Positions 33,885 to 42,242 of a stretch of 64,000 bases of DNA are shown here, one piece after another; positions within the stretch are counted from its first letter, which is position 1, and the number at the start of each line of letters is the position of its first letter. The position numbers were made by a program, and so were the translations under genes. Origin of the DNA: G963664835 sp965220775 (GTDB lineage Bacteria; Chloroflexota; UBA6077; FW602-bin22; JBCLEL01); contig OZ244845.1 of the NCBI GenBank assembly GCA_965220775.1, positions 2,542,001-2,606,000 on the forward strand, written 5' to 3'. The notes under the pieces were generated by a model, which ran no database searches, was not told the DNA's origin, and saw only the letters and a program-made list of their open reading frames with translations.

Positions 33885-34784
33885 CTAGCGAAGCGCGCGC
33901 GGGAGAACGAAGCTCACGTCCTCTTCGATACTCTGGACGTGATTAACCTCTTCCGGCCCGATCGCCTCCACCACCTTATGGACAAGAGTCTCGGGCGTCG
34001 ACGCGCCTGAGGTTATACCCACCGACTGGACGCCCATCAGCCAACTGGAATCCAGCTCCTCCGGACCATTTATCAAGTAGGCAGGTCTACCTTGGGCCTC
34101 GGCGACTTCGCGGAGTCTCATGCAGTTCGAGCTGTTCGAGGCGCCGATGACGAGCACAACCTCCACCACCTCGCAGAGCTCCTTCACCGCCGCCTGGCGG
34201 TTTGTCGTCGCGTAGCACAGGTCGTTGCGGATGATGGCGCTGGAGAAGCGCTGCCGGATCGCCTCGATCGACCGGCGCGTGTCCTCGACGGAAAGAGTAG
34301 TCTGAGTGAGAATGGCGACCTCGGTGGATTCATCCCACTCGGGGAGACTTACGTCCTCGCGGTCATCCACCAGCGCCATTGGCGCCTGTCCCATGGTGCC
34401 CTTGACCTCTTGGTGTCCGCGGTGCCCCACCATGATGATCTTGCGACCCTCTCGGCTATACTTGCGGGCCTCGTTGTGCACCTTGGTCACGAGCGGACAT
34501 GTCGCATCGATGACGTTGAGGTTCCGTTCTCGTGCAGCTTGGAAGTCTTCTGGCCGCGAGCCATGCGCCGAGAATATTACGTTTGCCCCTTCCGGAATGT
34601 CCCGGACGTCTTCGACAGTTACGGCCCCTCGCGCCTCCAAGGACTTGCCCACGTAAGAGTTGTGCACGATCTCGTGTTTCAGGTACACCGGGGGACCGAA
34701 TCGCTCAAGCGCGATCTCCACCACGTCGATCGCCCTATCGACGCCCGCACAGAAACCACGCGGGGCTGCTAGATAGACCTTCAC
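33885..34784 (-). CDS. ispH: 4-hydroxy-3-methylbut-2-enyl diphosphate reductase
   Basis: The 299-aa enzyme makes IPP and DMAPP in the last MEP-pathway step. All three Fe-S cysteines are present (C12 in PRGFCAGV, C96 in DATCPLV, C190 in NDLCYAT), as are His41, His74, His124 and the proton-relay Glu126 in GHRGHQEVKG. The motif SNSSNCMRLREVAE that binds the diphosphate is complete. Length is normal. Its ATG lies 3 nt after the stop of dxs, so both form an operon covering the first and last steps of the pathway. Confidence 0.97.
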   Translation of the reverse strand: MKVYLAAPRGFCAGVDRAIDVVEIALERFGPPVYLKHEIVHNSYVGKSLEARGAVTVEDVRDIPEGANVIFSAHGSRPEDFQAARERNLNVIDATCPLVTKVHNEARKYSREGRKIIMVGHRGHQEVKGTMGQAPMALVDDREDVSLPEWDESTEVAILTQTTLSVEDTRRSIEAIRQRFSSAIIRNDLCYATTNRQAAVKELCEVVEVVLVIGASNSSNCMRLREVAEAQGRPAYLINGPEELDSSWLMGVQSVGITSGASTPETLVHKVVEAIGPEEVNHVQSIEEDVSFVLPRALR

Positions 34785-34787
34785 GAA

Positions 34788-36683
34788 TCAAACTCTCTGC
34801 GGTGACGCGAGGATTTCGACCTCGGGAAAGAAGACGTTCCGGACTTGTTGGGCGATGCCCTCGGCGTCCAGCTGGTGCTGGCGGCGTTGATCAGGCGCGG
34901 TGCCATGCTCGATGAACGAATCCGGCATGCCAATGCGGTGGACCGATACACCGTGCAGTCCGGCTTCAGCGAGAACTTCAAGTACGGCCGAGCCGAAGCC
35001 GCCCGCGAGCACGTTCTCTTCTACCGTGACGATGCGGCGGGCGCTACGGGCTGCGTCCAAGAGCAGATCGACGTCGAGCGGCTTTACAAATATCGGGTTA
35101 ACCACGCCACAAGAAATACCTTCCTCAGCAAGCACCTCCGCTGCCCTCAAGGCTGCGTTGGCCGGCTTGCCCAGAGCGAAGATCACGACGTCGCGGCCCT
35201 CTTTAACAACAGAGCCCCTGCCGATCGGCAACTCCTTGAGGTCACTGTCGAGCGGGGTCCCAATGCCAGCTCCCCTCGCAATTCGAATTGCGAAGGGGCC
35301 CTGATGCCTATAGGCCGTGTAGACAAGATGCTGCAGCTCGTTTTCGTCCATCGGCGCCGCAACGACGGCGTTTGGCAGACACCGCAGATACGAGATGTCG
35401 AACGCGCCGTGGTGAGTCTTGCCATCTTCGCCGACCAGACCAGCGCGATCGGCGATTATCGTCACAGGCAGATCCCGCAGACACACGTCGTGGACTATTT
35501 GATCGAAGGCCCGTTGCAGGAACGTGGAATAGATCGAGACGAATGGATTCAGGCCATTGGAGGCCATACCCGCCGCCATGCTGACGGCGTGCTGCTCCGC
35601 TATGCCCACGTCGAAGATTCGGTCGGGGAATTCGCGTTGGGCCTTCGCCAGCCCCGTGCCCTCGAGCATCGCTGCGCTGATACCGACGACGGATTCGTCC
35701 TTCCGCATTAGGCGTGTGATCGTCTGGGCAAACACGTGCGAGTAAGTGGGTGCTCCCGATCCATCCCCCAGCGGCGAACTTGGCTGATGAAATTTGACTG
35801 GATCATCTTCGGCCGGCTCGTAGCCGTGGCCCTTGTGCGTAACAACGTGCACCAGGGGCACCGAGCCTGTGGGCATCCTGGCTTGCCGGAGCGTCCCTTC
35901 GAGTTGCTTGAAATCGTGGCCGTCCACCGGACCAAGGTATTGAAATCCCATCTCGGCCCAGAACATCGTGGGGAGGATCAAACCTGCCAGACCAGTATTG
36001 AATCTCTTCACAAGACGGTACAGCAACTCGCCGGTGGGCACTTTCTTCGAGAGGGCCTCCATGCGCCTGAACATTGCGTGGAACTCCGGGTGGGTTACCA
36101 GACGATTGCGCCAGTTCGTAAGGAACCCGATATTCTCAGAGATGGACATCCCGTTGTCGTTTAGGACTACGATGAACTTCTCAGGGTTGAGATGCACGAT
36201 GTTGTTCAGCGCCTCGAAGCTTGATCCAGAGGTCATCGCCCCGTCCCCAACCACCGCAATGGTCCACGAGTCTCTCCGGAGCTTCGCCGCCCCTTCCGCG
36301 ATGCCAAGAGCGATTGAAAGCCCGGTGCCGGCGTGGCCGGCGCAGAGCGTGTCGTGCGGACTTTCGCTTGGCTCGCCGAAGCCGGAAAGACCGCCCTCCA
36401 ATCGGATGTTCTGGAATTCGTCGCGTCGCCCGGTCACCAACTTGTGGGTGTAGGTCTGGTTGGTCGTGTCCCAGACTATGCCGTCCTTGGGACTGTCGAA
36501 TATGCGGTGCAGCGCCAGCGTGAGCTCTACGACCCCTAGATTCGAAGCCAAATGACCGCCGCGCTCGCTTATGACGGAGATGATAATATCCCGCGCCTCT
36601 TGCGCAACCTGGGCCAACTCCTCGTGGGTCAGCGCCTTGAGATCGCTCGGTGCATCGACCCGATCCAGGAGACGATGGGACAT
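34788..36683 (-). CDS. dxs: 1-deoxy-D-xylulose-5-phosphate synthase
   Basis: The ATG at 36683 has AAGGAG upstream and gives 631 aa; an in-frame ATG 33 nt earlier is less likely. The ThDP motif GDGAMTSGSSFEALNN and the transketolase pyrimidine- and C-terminal domains (DVGIAEQHAVSMAAG, HRIGMPDSFIEHG) are complete. His44 (GGHLASNLG), the catalytic-type His of the family, is present. The motif normally WDVGHQ.YPHK is WDTTNQTYTHK, with Asn at residue 75, and the GHSST-type motif is GHAGTGLS. It belongs to a divergent DXS subgroup and should still form DXP. It is followed by ispH. Confidence 0.95.
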   Translation of the reverse strand: MSHRLLDRVDAPSDLKALTHEELAQVAQEARDIIISVISERGGHLASNLGVVELTLALHRIFDSPKDGIVWDTTNQTYTHKLVTGRRDEFQNIRLEGGLSGFGEPSESPHDTLCAGHAGTGLSIALGIAEGAAKLRRDSWTIAVVGDGAMTSGSSFEALNNIVHLNPEKFIVVLNDNGMSISENIGFLTNWRNRLVTHPEFHAMFRRMEALSKKVPTGELLYRLVKRFNTGLAGLILPTMFWAEMGFQYLGPVDGHDFKQLEGTLRQARMPTGSVPLVHVVTHKGHGYEPAEDDPVKFHQPSSPLGDGSGAPTYSHVFAQTITRLMRKDESVVGISAAMLEGTGLAKAQREFPDRIFDVGIAEQHAVSMAAGMASNGLNPFVSIYSTFLQRAFDQIVHDVCLRDLPVTIIADRAGLVGEDGKTHHGAFDISYLRCLPNAVVAAPMDENELQHLVYTAYRHQGPFAIRIARGAGIGTPLDSDLKELPIGRGSVVKEGRDVVIFALGKPANAALRAAEVLAEEGISCGVVNPIFVKPLDVDLLLDAARSARRIVTVEENVLAGGFGSAVLEVLAEAGLHGVSVHRIGMPDSFIEHGTAPDQRRQHQLDAEGIAQQVRNVFFPEVEILASPQRV

Positions 36684-37257
36684 CTTTGGGCTCCTTGTAG
36701 AGTGAGTGGGCTGCAACGCCGGATCACCGTAGCCGAAAAAGCGTTAAGTTGATTGTAATACATAACTACAAGCGCTCACGAGCGCCAGTTCATCGCAGAT
36801 TGCCTGTTCGTTCCTTGCCGGCGTGCGTCTGCGGCCCCCTCGCCGAGCGGCGCCGGCGCGCCCTGCGTCGAAACGTCATTCAGTGGAGCTTTGATCGTCC
36901 GGAATCTTCGTGTCGTAGAAGAATCTCAGATGCAGTACTGAACTCGCCGCCGGCAGTGTGAATGGGACCGCGTTGGACACTCCTAAAGTGCCGCCGGACT
37001 TACCACTTAGCAGACTCTTCCGCATACACGTGGTCGGGCAATCCGTAGCGGATGCCTTCCTCGTCGAATACCGAAGCTTCGAGCAAGGAGGTGAATCTGG
37101 TGTAGTCGTCGTTCCGGGCACGTTTCGGGCGCAGCTTGGTCAATATGTGGCCAAAACGCTGCTGGAAACTAAACGCCGCGACAACTCCGTAAGGACGAAT
37201 ACGAAGGATAATGAGTTGATCGGCAACATCTCTTCCGATAAGTCCGCGCGAGATGCG
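36684..37257. other. 570-bp region between dxs and the MMPL remnant
   Basis: No full gene is recognised. From 37257 to 37003 on the minus strand an 84-codon open frame continues in phase behind the MMPL stop codon (IGRDVADQLIILRIRPYGVV, later ARNDDYTRFTSLLEASVFDE, then GIRYGLPDHVYAEESAKW and a stop). It has no ATG or GTG start and no family I recognise. The dxs promoter should lie close to 36720-36770. Confidence 0.5.
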
Positions 37258-38370
37258 CTACACGTAGCGGGCTAGTTGTTGGCGATCTTCCGGACTAGTC
37301 ATCCCGGCAATCAACGGAACGCCGATGAGGAGGATGCTGACGATGGGGTAGCGCGTGACGACGCGAGTAACAGCCACCCAGAATCCATGCTCTGTGGTCT
37401 GAGGACCCTTAAGGGAGAATCTGGCGAGGAAAGGGATGGACAGGAAGTTCACCCTGGAGCCGAGCAGCGAGAGCACGGCAGGCAAGAGGGTGAGGGTCGC
37501 GGCCAAGGCCGCTATGACAACCAGGATGGCGCCGAGCCCCAGCGACTGGAAGAACGACACCGGAACGATGAGCATTCCAAGGAGTGCCACCACGACGGTG
37601 GTGCCGCTGAAGAGCACCGTGCGGCCTGCCATATCACCCGTCTTCGAGATTGCCTCTTGCTTGTCAAGACCACTGCTCATCTCCTCGCGAAAGCGAGACA
37701 CGATCAGCAGCGAGTAGTCGATGCCCACCGCAAGGCCAATCATCGTGATCATCATCGTGACGAAGAAGATCAACTGAAAGAACTGACCGATAACCCCCAC
37801 GGCAGCGAGCGCCAGCATTATGGCGACAATGGCGATCCCCAACGGCAGAAAGATGGCGACGATAGTGCCGAAGAGCACCAGCAGAATGATCAGCGCTATG
37901 GGGATGCCAAATCGCTCCCCTTTCTCCAAGTCCGCCGCGCTCATCTCGTTGTTCTCGAAAGCTACGCTGGCATCTCCGCCAATGAGCACGCGAAAGTCGG
38001 CCGCTTCGTTGGCTTCTTGGACAATGTGAACGACGTCTTCTACGTTCCCCGTGGCCTCCTGCGTGGTGCCGGCCAGGACGAAGGCCAGTATTGTGGTCTT
38101 GCGGTCCGGGGATACCGAAATCGGATCGTTGGACAGATAGTAGTGCACCCCCAACTCCACCTTGTCAGGCCCCAACGCCATGATCTCGTCATGCAGAGAC
38201 TCGACCATTTCCTGGAACTCAGGATCATCGACAGTGAAAGTCGGCGATTGAACGATGACCAGTTCGGCAACTGGCTTAGGACCTCGCAATCTGTCTTCGA
38301 GTAAGGCGGCTGCGCGTTCGGACTCGTATCTGTCGGCCAGACTGAAGTCGGTGGTAGTGGCGCTATCCAG
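37258..38370 (-). pseudogene. MMPL/RND transporter, main part of a gene split by an IS
   Basis: From the IS end the frame reads LLDSATTTDFSLADRYESER and continues through the porter domain into a five- to six-helix membrane block (FGIPIALIILLVLFGTIVAI, then GLAVGIDYSLLIVSRFREE, the RND proton-relay-type helix). The last readable part is VTRVVTRYPIVSILLIGVPL and a TAG stop. MMPL proteins usually have two such halves (700-1000 aa); here only one remains besides the N-terminal helix, which lies across the IS at 40044-40129. Lipid or drug export would have been the role. It is disrupted and probably inactive. Confidence 0.9.
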
Positions 38371-40043
38371 GAGCGTGTTTCATAAGTCAGGGATGAGAGA
38401 AATTAGTAAAATTGAGGGAGGACAGGTGATTGGAGGATAGGTAGATGCCACATAGAGCGATGAGCCGAGAGCAGATGTGGATATTGCCGCCGAGTCTTGA
38501 GGAGTTGCTGCCGGCGGACCATCCGGCTCGATTCGTGGGAGAGTTCGTAGATGCGTTAGAGGAGGAGAAGTGGGCGGAGCTAGGGGTGGAGATAGAAGGA
38601 GGGCGACTGGGAGCGCCAGCATACCACCCGCGAGGTCTGTTGAGCGTGTGGTTGTATGGGTTCATGACGGGAGTGAGGTCTAGTCGAAAGCTGGAGATGG
38701 CGTGTGGCGAACAGATACCTTATCTGTGGTTGACGGGATGTCAGCGCCCGGATCACGTGACGTTGTGGAGGTTCTACAAGGCACATCGGCAGGGAATGAG
38801 AAAGCTATTCGAGCGGACGGTGCGGATGGCGGTGAGGATGAAGCTGGTGAGCCTGGCGGTGCAGGCGGTGGATGGCACGAAGGTGGGGGCGAACGCGGCG
38901 AGAGATAGGACGTATGATGCGGAGGGGCTGCGCAGGCTGTTGAAGCGGTTGGAAGAGACAATAAGGGAACTGGAGGCTCAGAATGAGGGTGGGGAAGATG
39001 CAGAACCGGCACGGCTACCAAAGGAGTTGGCGGAGAAGAAAGGCCTGAGAGATCGGGTACGTGAGGCGATGGATGAGTTGGCAGGTGAACCGGATTCCAA
39101 GCGGATCAACCTGACGGATGCAGAGGCTCAGTTCATGAAGACACGTCAGGGGATCATGCCGGCCTTCAACGCTCAAGCAGTGGTCTCCCCGGTGGAGTTA
39201 GAAGGGAACAACAAGAGCATGTTGGTCACAGCGGTTGAGGTGGTGGAAGAGACGAATGACTTCGCTCGACTGATCCCGATGCTTGAACAGGCCGAGGAAA
39301 CGACGGATACGAAAGCAGAAACGACGTTGGCCGATGCTGGTTATCACTCGGGGAGCAACCTGGAGGAATGCGCCAATAGAGGTCAGCAGGTGGTGATGCC
39401 GGAGTCGCAGCGCAAGGCGCTGAAGAGTCCGTACCACAAGGATCGATTCACTTACGACAAGGACACCGACAGCTATACCTGTCCTGAAGGACAGAGACTT
39501 CGCTTCACAACAATGAAGGACACTCGTGGCGTACGGATGCGTTTGTATCGTGCCCCAGCGGCCTTGTGCCGTCGATGTCCGGCCTTCGGGGTGTGTACCA
39601 AAGATCGACGCCATGGACGTGCACTAGAGATCGGGCCTCACGACCAAGCGCTGCGAAGTCACCGAGCCTGGATGTCCACTGAGGAAGCCCAGAAGAAATA
39701 TAAGCGGAGACAACACTTGGTGGAACCGGTGTTCGGCATCATCAAAGAGCAGCAGGCGGGGCGAAGATTCCTGCTCCGCGGTAGGGCCAAGGTGGCGGCA
39801 GAATGGACCATGTTGGCGACCGCGTTCAACCTGCGTACTCTCTGGCGCGCATGGCGCTCTCGGACAGGGCCTCGATGGGGCGGGAGCTGTGTAAACAGCG
39901 AATTTTCAACCTATAGATCGATGCTGGCGGGCATCATTCGTTCAGCCCTAGAGATTTTGGCACTGCTTAGGACCGATCTTCAGCCACCTTCACATGGTGG
40001 ACTTGCCTTCCGTCCACCACAATCCAATATCTGAAACACGCTC
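38371..40043 (+). mobile_element. complete IS1182-type insertion sequence
   Basis: The 1673-bp element has perfect 12-bp terminal inverted repeats, GAGCGTGTTTCA and TGAAACACGCTC, and is flanked by the 5-bp direct repeat TCCAG (38366-38370 and 40044-40048). It holds one intact transposase gene. Joining the flanks restores the frame of the MMPL gene. The perfect ends suggest recent insertion. Confidence 0.92.
38445..40034 (+). CDS. IS1182-family transposase
   Basis: The 529-aa DDE transposase starts at an ATG with GGAGGAT upstream. It has the family N-terminus (PPSLEELLPADHPARFVGEF, PRGLLSVWLYGFMTGVRSSR), the first Asp in QAVDGTKVGANAARD, the second in TLADAGYHSG, a Cys-rich insert (YTCPEGQRL, LCRRCPAFGVCTKDRR) and Glu in HLVEPVFGIIKEQ. 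A charged coiled-coil insert lies between the first Asp and LTDAEAQFM. Its stop codon is inside the right terminal inverted repeat. No lesion is visible. Confidence 0.95.
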   Translation: MPHRAMSREQMWILPPSLEELLPADHPARFVGEFVDALEEEKWAELGVEIEGGRLGAPAYHPRGLLSVWLYGFMTGVRSSRKLEMACGEQIPYLWLTGCQRPDHVTLWRFYKAHRQGMRKLFERTVRMAVRMKLVSLAVQAVDGTKVGANAARDRTYDAEGLRRLLKRLEETIRELEAQNEGGEDAEPARLPKELAEKKGLRDRVREAMDELAGEPDSKRINLTDAEAQFMKTRQGIMPAFNAQAVVSPVELEGNNKSMLVTAVEVVEETNDFARLIPMLEQAEETTDTKAETTLADAGYHSGSNLEECANRGQQVVMPESQRKALKSPYHKDRFTYDKDTDSYTCPEGQRLRFTTMKDTRGVRMRLYRAPAALCRRCPAFGVCTKDRRHGRALEIGPHDQALRSHRAWMSTEEAQKKYKRRQHLVEPVFGIIKEQQAGRRFLLRGRAKVAAEWTMLATAFNLRTLWRAWRSRTGPRWGGSCVNSEFSTYRSMLAGIIRSALEILALLRTDLQPPSHGGLAFRPPQSNI

Positions 40044-40129
40044 TCCAGGAGAGCCCCGATGATCACGAGTGAGATTACCACCACAACCACCCAGATGCAG
40101 ACAACTACCAACGGCCTCCTAGGGGTCAC
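40044..40129 (-). pseudogene. N-terminal fragment of the split MMPL gene
   Basis: The minus strand reads VTPRRPLVVVCIWVVVVVIS then LVIIGALLES up to the IS end, which is the cytoplasmic start and first membrane helix of an MMPL protein. A GTG at 40129 could be the original start. The frame resumes after the IS at 38370. Confidence 0.8.
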
Positions 40130-40253
40130 CTGGGAAGGCGCGCATTCGCGTGGGAATGCTTGTTCCTGCCGGATGAGCCAATCCGGTGTATCGACCCTTA
40201 TTCGTCGAAAAAAATGTTAATTGCGCTGGTACCGCATTCCCCAAATCGGATGC

Positions 40254-40332
40254 GGGCCATTAGATCAACTTGGAAGAGCAGGCGACTCTTAATCGTCAGA
40301 TTGCAGGTTCGAGTCCTGCGCACGGCCCACGA
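40254..40332 (+). pseudogene. decayed tRNA-Lys(CTT)-like sequence
   Basis: It keeps the CTT anticodon arm and the T-arm but has a D-stem mismatch (GATC with GAGC), two extra bases between T-arm and acceptor (GCACGGCCC) and CGA in place of CCA. Its promoter, TCGACC-18 bp-TGTTAA (40191-40220), is a weakened form of that at 25817. The GGCCCAC end is joined to a copy of the helicase 3' region. Confidence 0.8.
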
Positions 40333-40663
40333 TTCCCTGATGTGCTTGTCTCTCAGCGCTGACGTAGCCGAAGCCCGCCTCATGTCCTGTTTGAGTGGGC
40401 GCTCAGCCTCTGGGGAGGCGAAGCTGGTCCGCCCAAGACGCTGACCAGCCGATAACAGTGGGGGGCCGTCGGAGGTATAGCGGTCGCCCTATCTGCCTAT
40501 TCATGTGTGCGGCCCATTGCCCGAAATCATCCCCGATCTGCAACGGACCCTTGAAGGGAGAGAATTGAGCCGAGGGTGAAGATGCCCCTACTCGTACCTC
40601 CCTCGAGACCGCGCTTTCTCACGGGTGACAACCCAGGGCATGCGTTTGAACCGGCGGCCGAGG
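40324..40663. repeat. 340-bp direct repeat, copy 1 (helicase 3' region)
   Basis: Nearly the same as 41907-42242, with scattered substitutions and small indels. On the minus strand it still encodes the end of the helicase (LGRRFKRMPWVV...ARSR, then a stop) but not the rest, so it is a displaced copy of the last 25 or so codons plus the downstream region. It begins precisely at GGCCCAC of the tRNA-like sequence. Confidence 0.92.
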
Positions 40664-40803
40664 ACTGCGTAACAGGGCGGTTCTGACACCCGGTGCCGAT
40701 CGCGGCCACTCCGCCCAATAGGTTCGAAATGAGTGAACCCTTGGGACTCTACGATGAGAAGCTGCAGCCGAATCCCTTAGGCCCTAGTGGTGGGCATTTT
40801 TAT

Positions 40804-40839
40804 TGCCTCCGGGCTGGGGCCATGTAGTTCCCGGAGGCA
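40804..40839. promoter_or_regulatory. 10-bp inverted repeat before the coiled-coil gene
   Basis: TGCCTCCGGG and CCCGGAGGCA are perfect inverted repeats around 16 nt. They lie just upstream of the TATAAT at 40851-40856, placing them over the -35 region; an operator or attenuator is possible. Confidence 0.45.
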
Positions 40840-40863
40840 GTTGGATGCCCTATAATGAGGGGC

Positions 40864-41661
40864 ATGACTACACTGCCAGAAGAAAACGAAGAGTCCCTCG
40901 CCATCGTCACGGACATGCGCGACAAACTGCTCGAGTTTATCGAGGCGAGTGAGCGTGAATCGGAAGCCCACGACAGCCGCTTTGACGCCCTCCATGATTT
41001 TGTTAAGGCGGTGGATGCCCGTGTGGACGCCCACGGCGTTGTTGTTGACGCGGTCAGCAAGGCGCAAACGGCGACGAATGATGTCCTTGAGATGGTGAAG
41101 CAGGGTCTGGACGAGTGGATGACCAAACTCGACAGCTTTGAGGGCAAGGTTGATGGTCTCCAGAGCAAGGTTGATGGTCTCCAGAGCATGCTCGGAGGGC
41201 TGGAGACCAAGTTCGACGGTGTCAGGGATGACCTCGGCCTGGTCAAGGGTGGACATGCCCGTAGCGCAATGGTTCACAACCTGCCCAGAATAGCAGATGA
41301 GTTTGGTTTTCAGTTCATTGCCGCTATGCCGCAGACAACCGTCATAGAATTCGCCAAGATGGCGAAGGCTCTAGAGGAAGAGAAGGGCCAAATAGCCAGC
41401 TTTAAGAATGCGGATATGGTGATGCACGTGCTGGATGATAAAGGGCAGCCGGCGTATGTCGCCATCGAGGCCTCGTTTACCGTTGACAGCAATGACGTAA
41501 CCCGGGCGGTTAGAAACGCTGGATATCTTACACAGTTCACCGGACTCCCTGGTTTTCCTGCCGTAGCTGGCGTCGCCGTGATGCCTGAAGCGCAGGCAGA
41601 AGTCGATACCGCAGGGGTGTTCCTTTACAAGATAAGTCCAGGAGAGTTGCAGTCGGAATAG
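40864..41661 (+). CDS. coiled-coil protein with a C-terminal nuclease-like domain
   Basis: The ATG at 40864 lies only 7 nt after a TATAAT box, suggesting a leaderless transcript; an in-frame ATG at 40855 overlaps the box. The 265-aa protein has a long N-terminal coiled coil (residues 5-125) with heptads such as SFEGKVDGLQSKVDGLQSML. A compact C-terminal domain follows, with AYVAIEASFTVDSNDVTRAV and GLPGFPAVAGVAVMPEA, similar to PD-(D/E)XK-like proteins of the DUF3782 type. The usual ExK is IEAS here, so catalysis is doubtful. The gene is cargo of cassette D. Function unknown. Confidence 0.8.
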   Translation: MTTLPEENEESLAIVTDMRDKLLEFIEASERESEAHDSRFDALHDFVKAVDARVDAHGVVVDAVSKAQTATNDVLEMVKQGLDEWMTKLDSFEGKVDGLQSKVDGLQSMLGGLETKFDGVRDDLGLVKGGHARSAMVHNLPRIADEFGFQFIAAMPQTTVIEFAKMAKALEEEKGQIASFKNADMVMHVLDDKGQPAYVAIEASFTVDSNDVTRAVRNAGYLTQFTGLPGFPAVAGVAVMPEAQAEVDTAGVFLYKISPGELQSE

Positions 41662-41681
41662 ACATCTCTTGGCGACCGTAC

Positions 41682-41734
41682 CCAGCAAGTGCTAGAAGGG
41701 GCAGGGAAGTCCCCCTGCCCTCTACTCTTGCTGG
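41682..41734 (+). terminator. long imperfect hairpin behind the coiled-coil gene
   Basis: CCAGCAAG...TAGA..GGGCAGGG pairs with CCCTGCCC TCTA..CTTGCTGG, 20 pairs in three blocks around a 6-nt loop. It starts 20 nt after the stop. There is no T-run, so it may be a Rho-independent-like end or a stable RNA structure. Confidence 0.6.
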
Positions 41735-41880
41735 CGGTGTTCATTGAGGAGCACCGGTCGCAGTGCTTGGCCAGGAGATCTACTCCCCGGAAACTGGTCC
41801 GGTGGAAAAACGAGTCTTGTGGGATGATCTAAACTGACCGTAGAAGAAGTCTAACCTCATTATATCGGGGCTTCCCAGCA

Positions 41881-41915
41881 AAAAGTTCCCAATTCAGTCT
41901 TACTAGGCCCACCAT
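41881..41915 (+). repeat. 35-bp dispersed repeat R5
   Basis: AAAAAGTTCCCAATTCAGTC ending TAGGCCCACCA. It directly joins the helicase 3' region. Confidence 0.75.
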
Positions 41916-42242
41916 TCCCTGGCATGCTTGTCCCTTAGCGCTGACGTAGCCGAAGCCCGCTTCATGTCCTGTTTGAGTCGGCGCTCAGCCTGGGAGGCGG
42001 AGCTAGTAGGCGCGGGGCGCTGACCAGCCGATAACAGTGGGGGGCCGTCGGAGGTATGGCGGTCGCCTGCTCTGCCTATTCATGTGTGCGGCCCATCGAC
42101 CGCAATCATCCCCGATCTGCAACGGACGCTTGACGGGAGAGAACTGAGCCGAGGGTGAAGATGCCCCTACTGGTACCCCCCTCGAGACCGCGCTCTCTGA
42201 CCGGGGACAACCCAGGGCATGCGTTTGAACCGGCGGCCGAGG
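41907..42242. repeat. 340-bp direct repeat, copy 2 (native helicase 3' end)
   Basis: The native copy, continuous with the helicase gene. It starts at the GGCCCACCA of R5, matching copy 1, which starts at the GGCCCAC of the tRNA-like sequence. Confidence 0.92.

Larger units (their letters stand above)
40254..41915 (+). mobile_element. putative tRNA-bounded cassette D
   Basis: A decayed tRNA-Lys, a copy of the helicase 3' region, the coiled-coil gene 40864-41661, a long hairpin and the 35-bp repeat R5. Both the tRNA end and the R5 end are followed by the same helicase 3' sequence, so the interval behaves as an insertion or duplication with its joint at GGCCCACCA. Confidence 0.45.

Noticed and set aside
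37276..38304. A 342-aa plus-strand open frame opposite the MMPL gene
   Set aside because: His/Glu/Arg-rich shadow of hydrophobic codons; the minus strand has clear RND membrane motifs.
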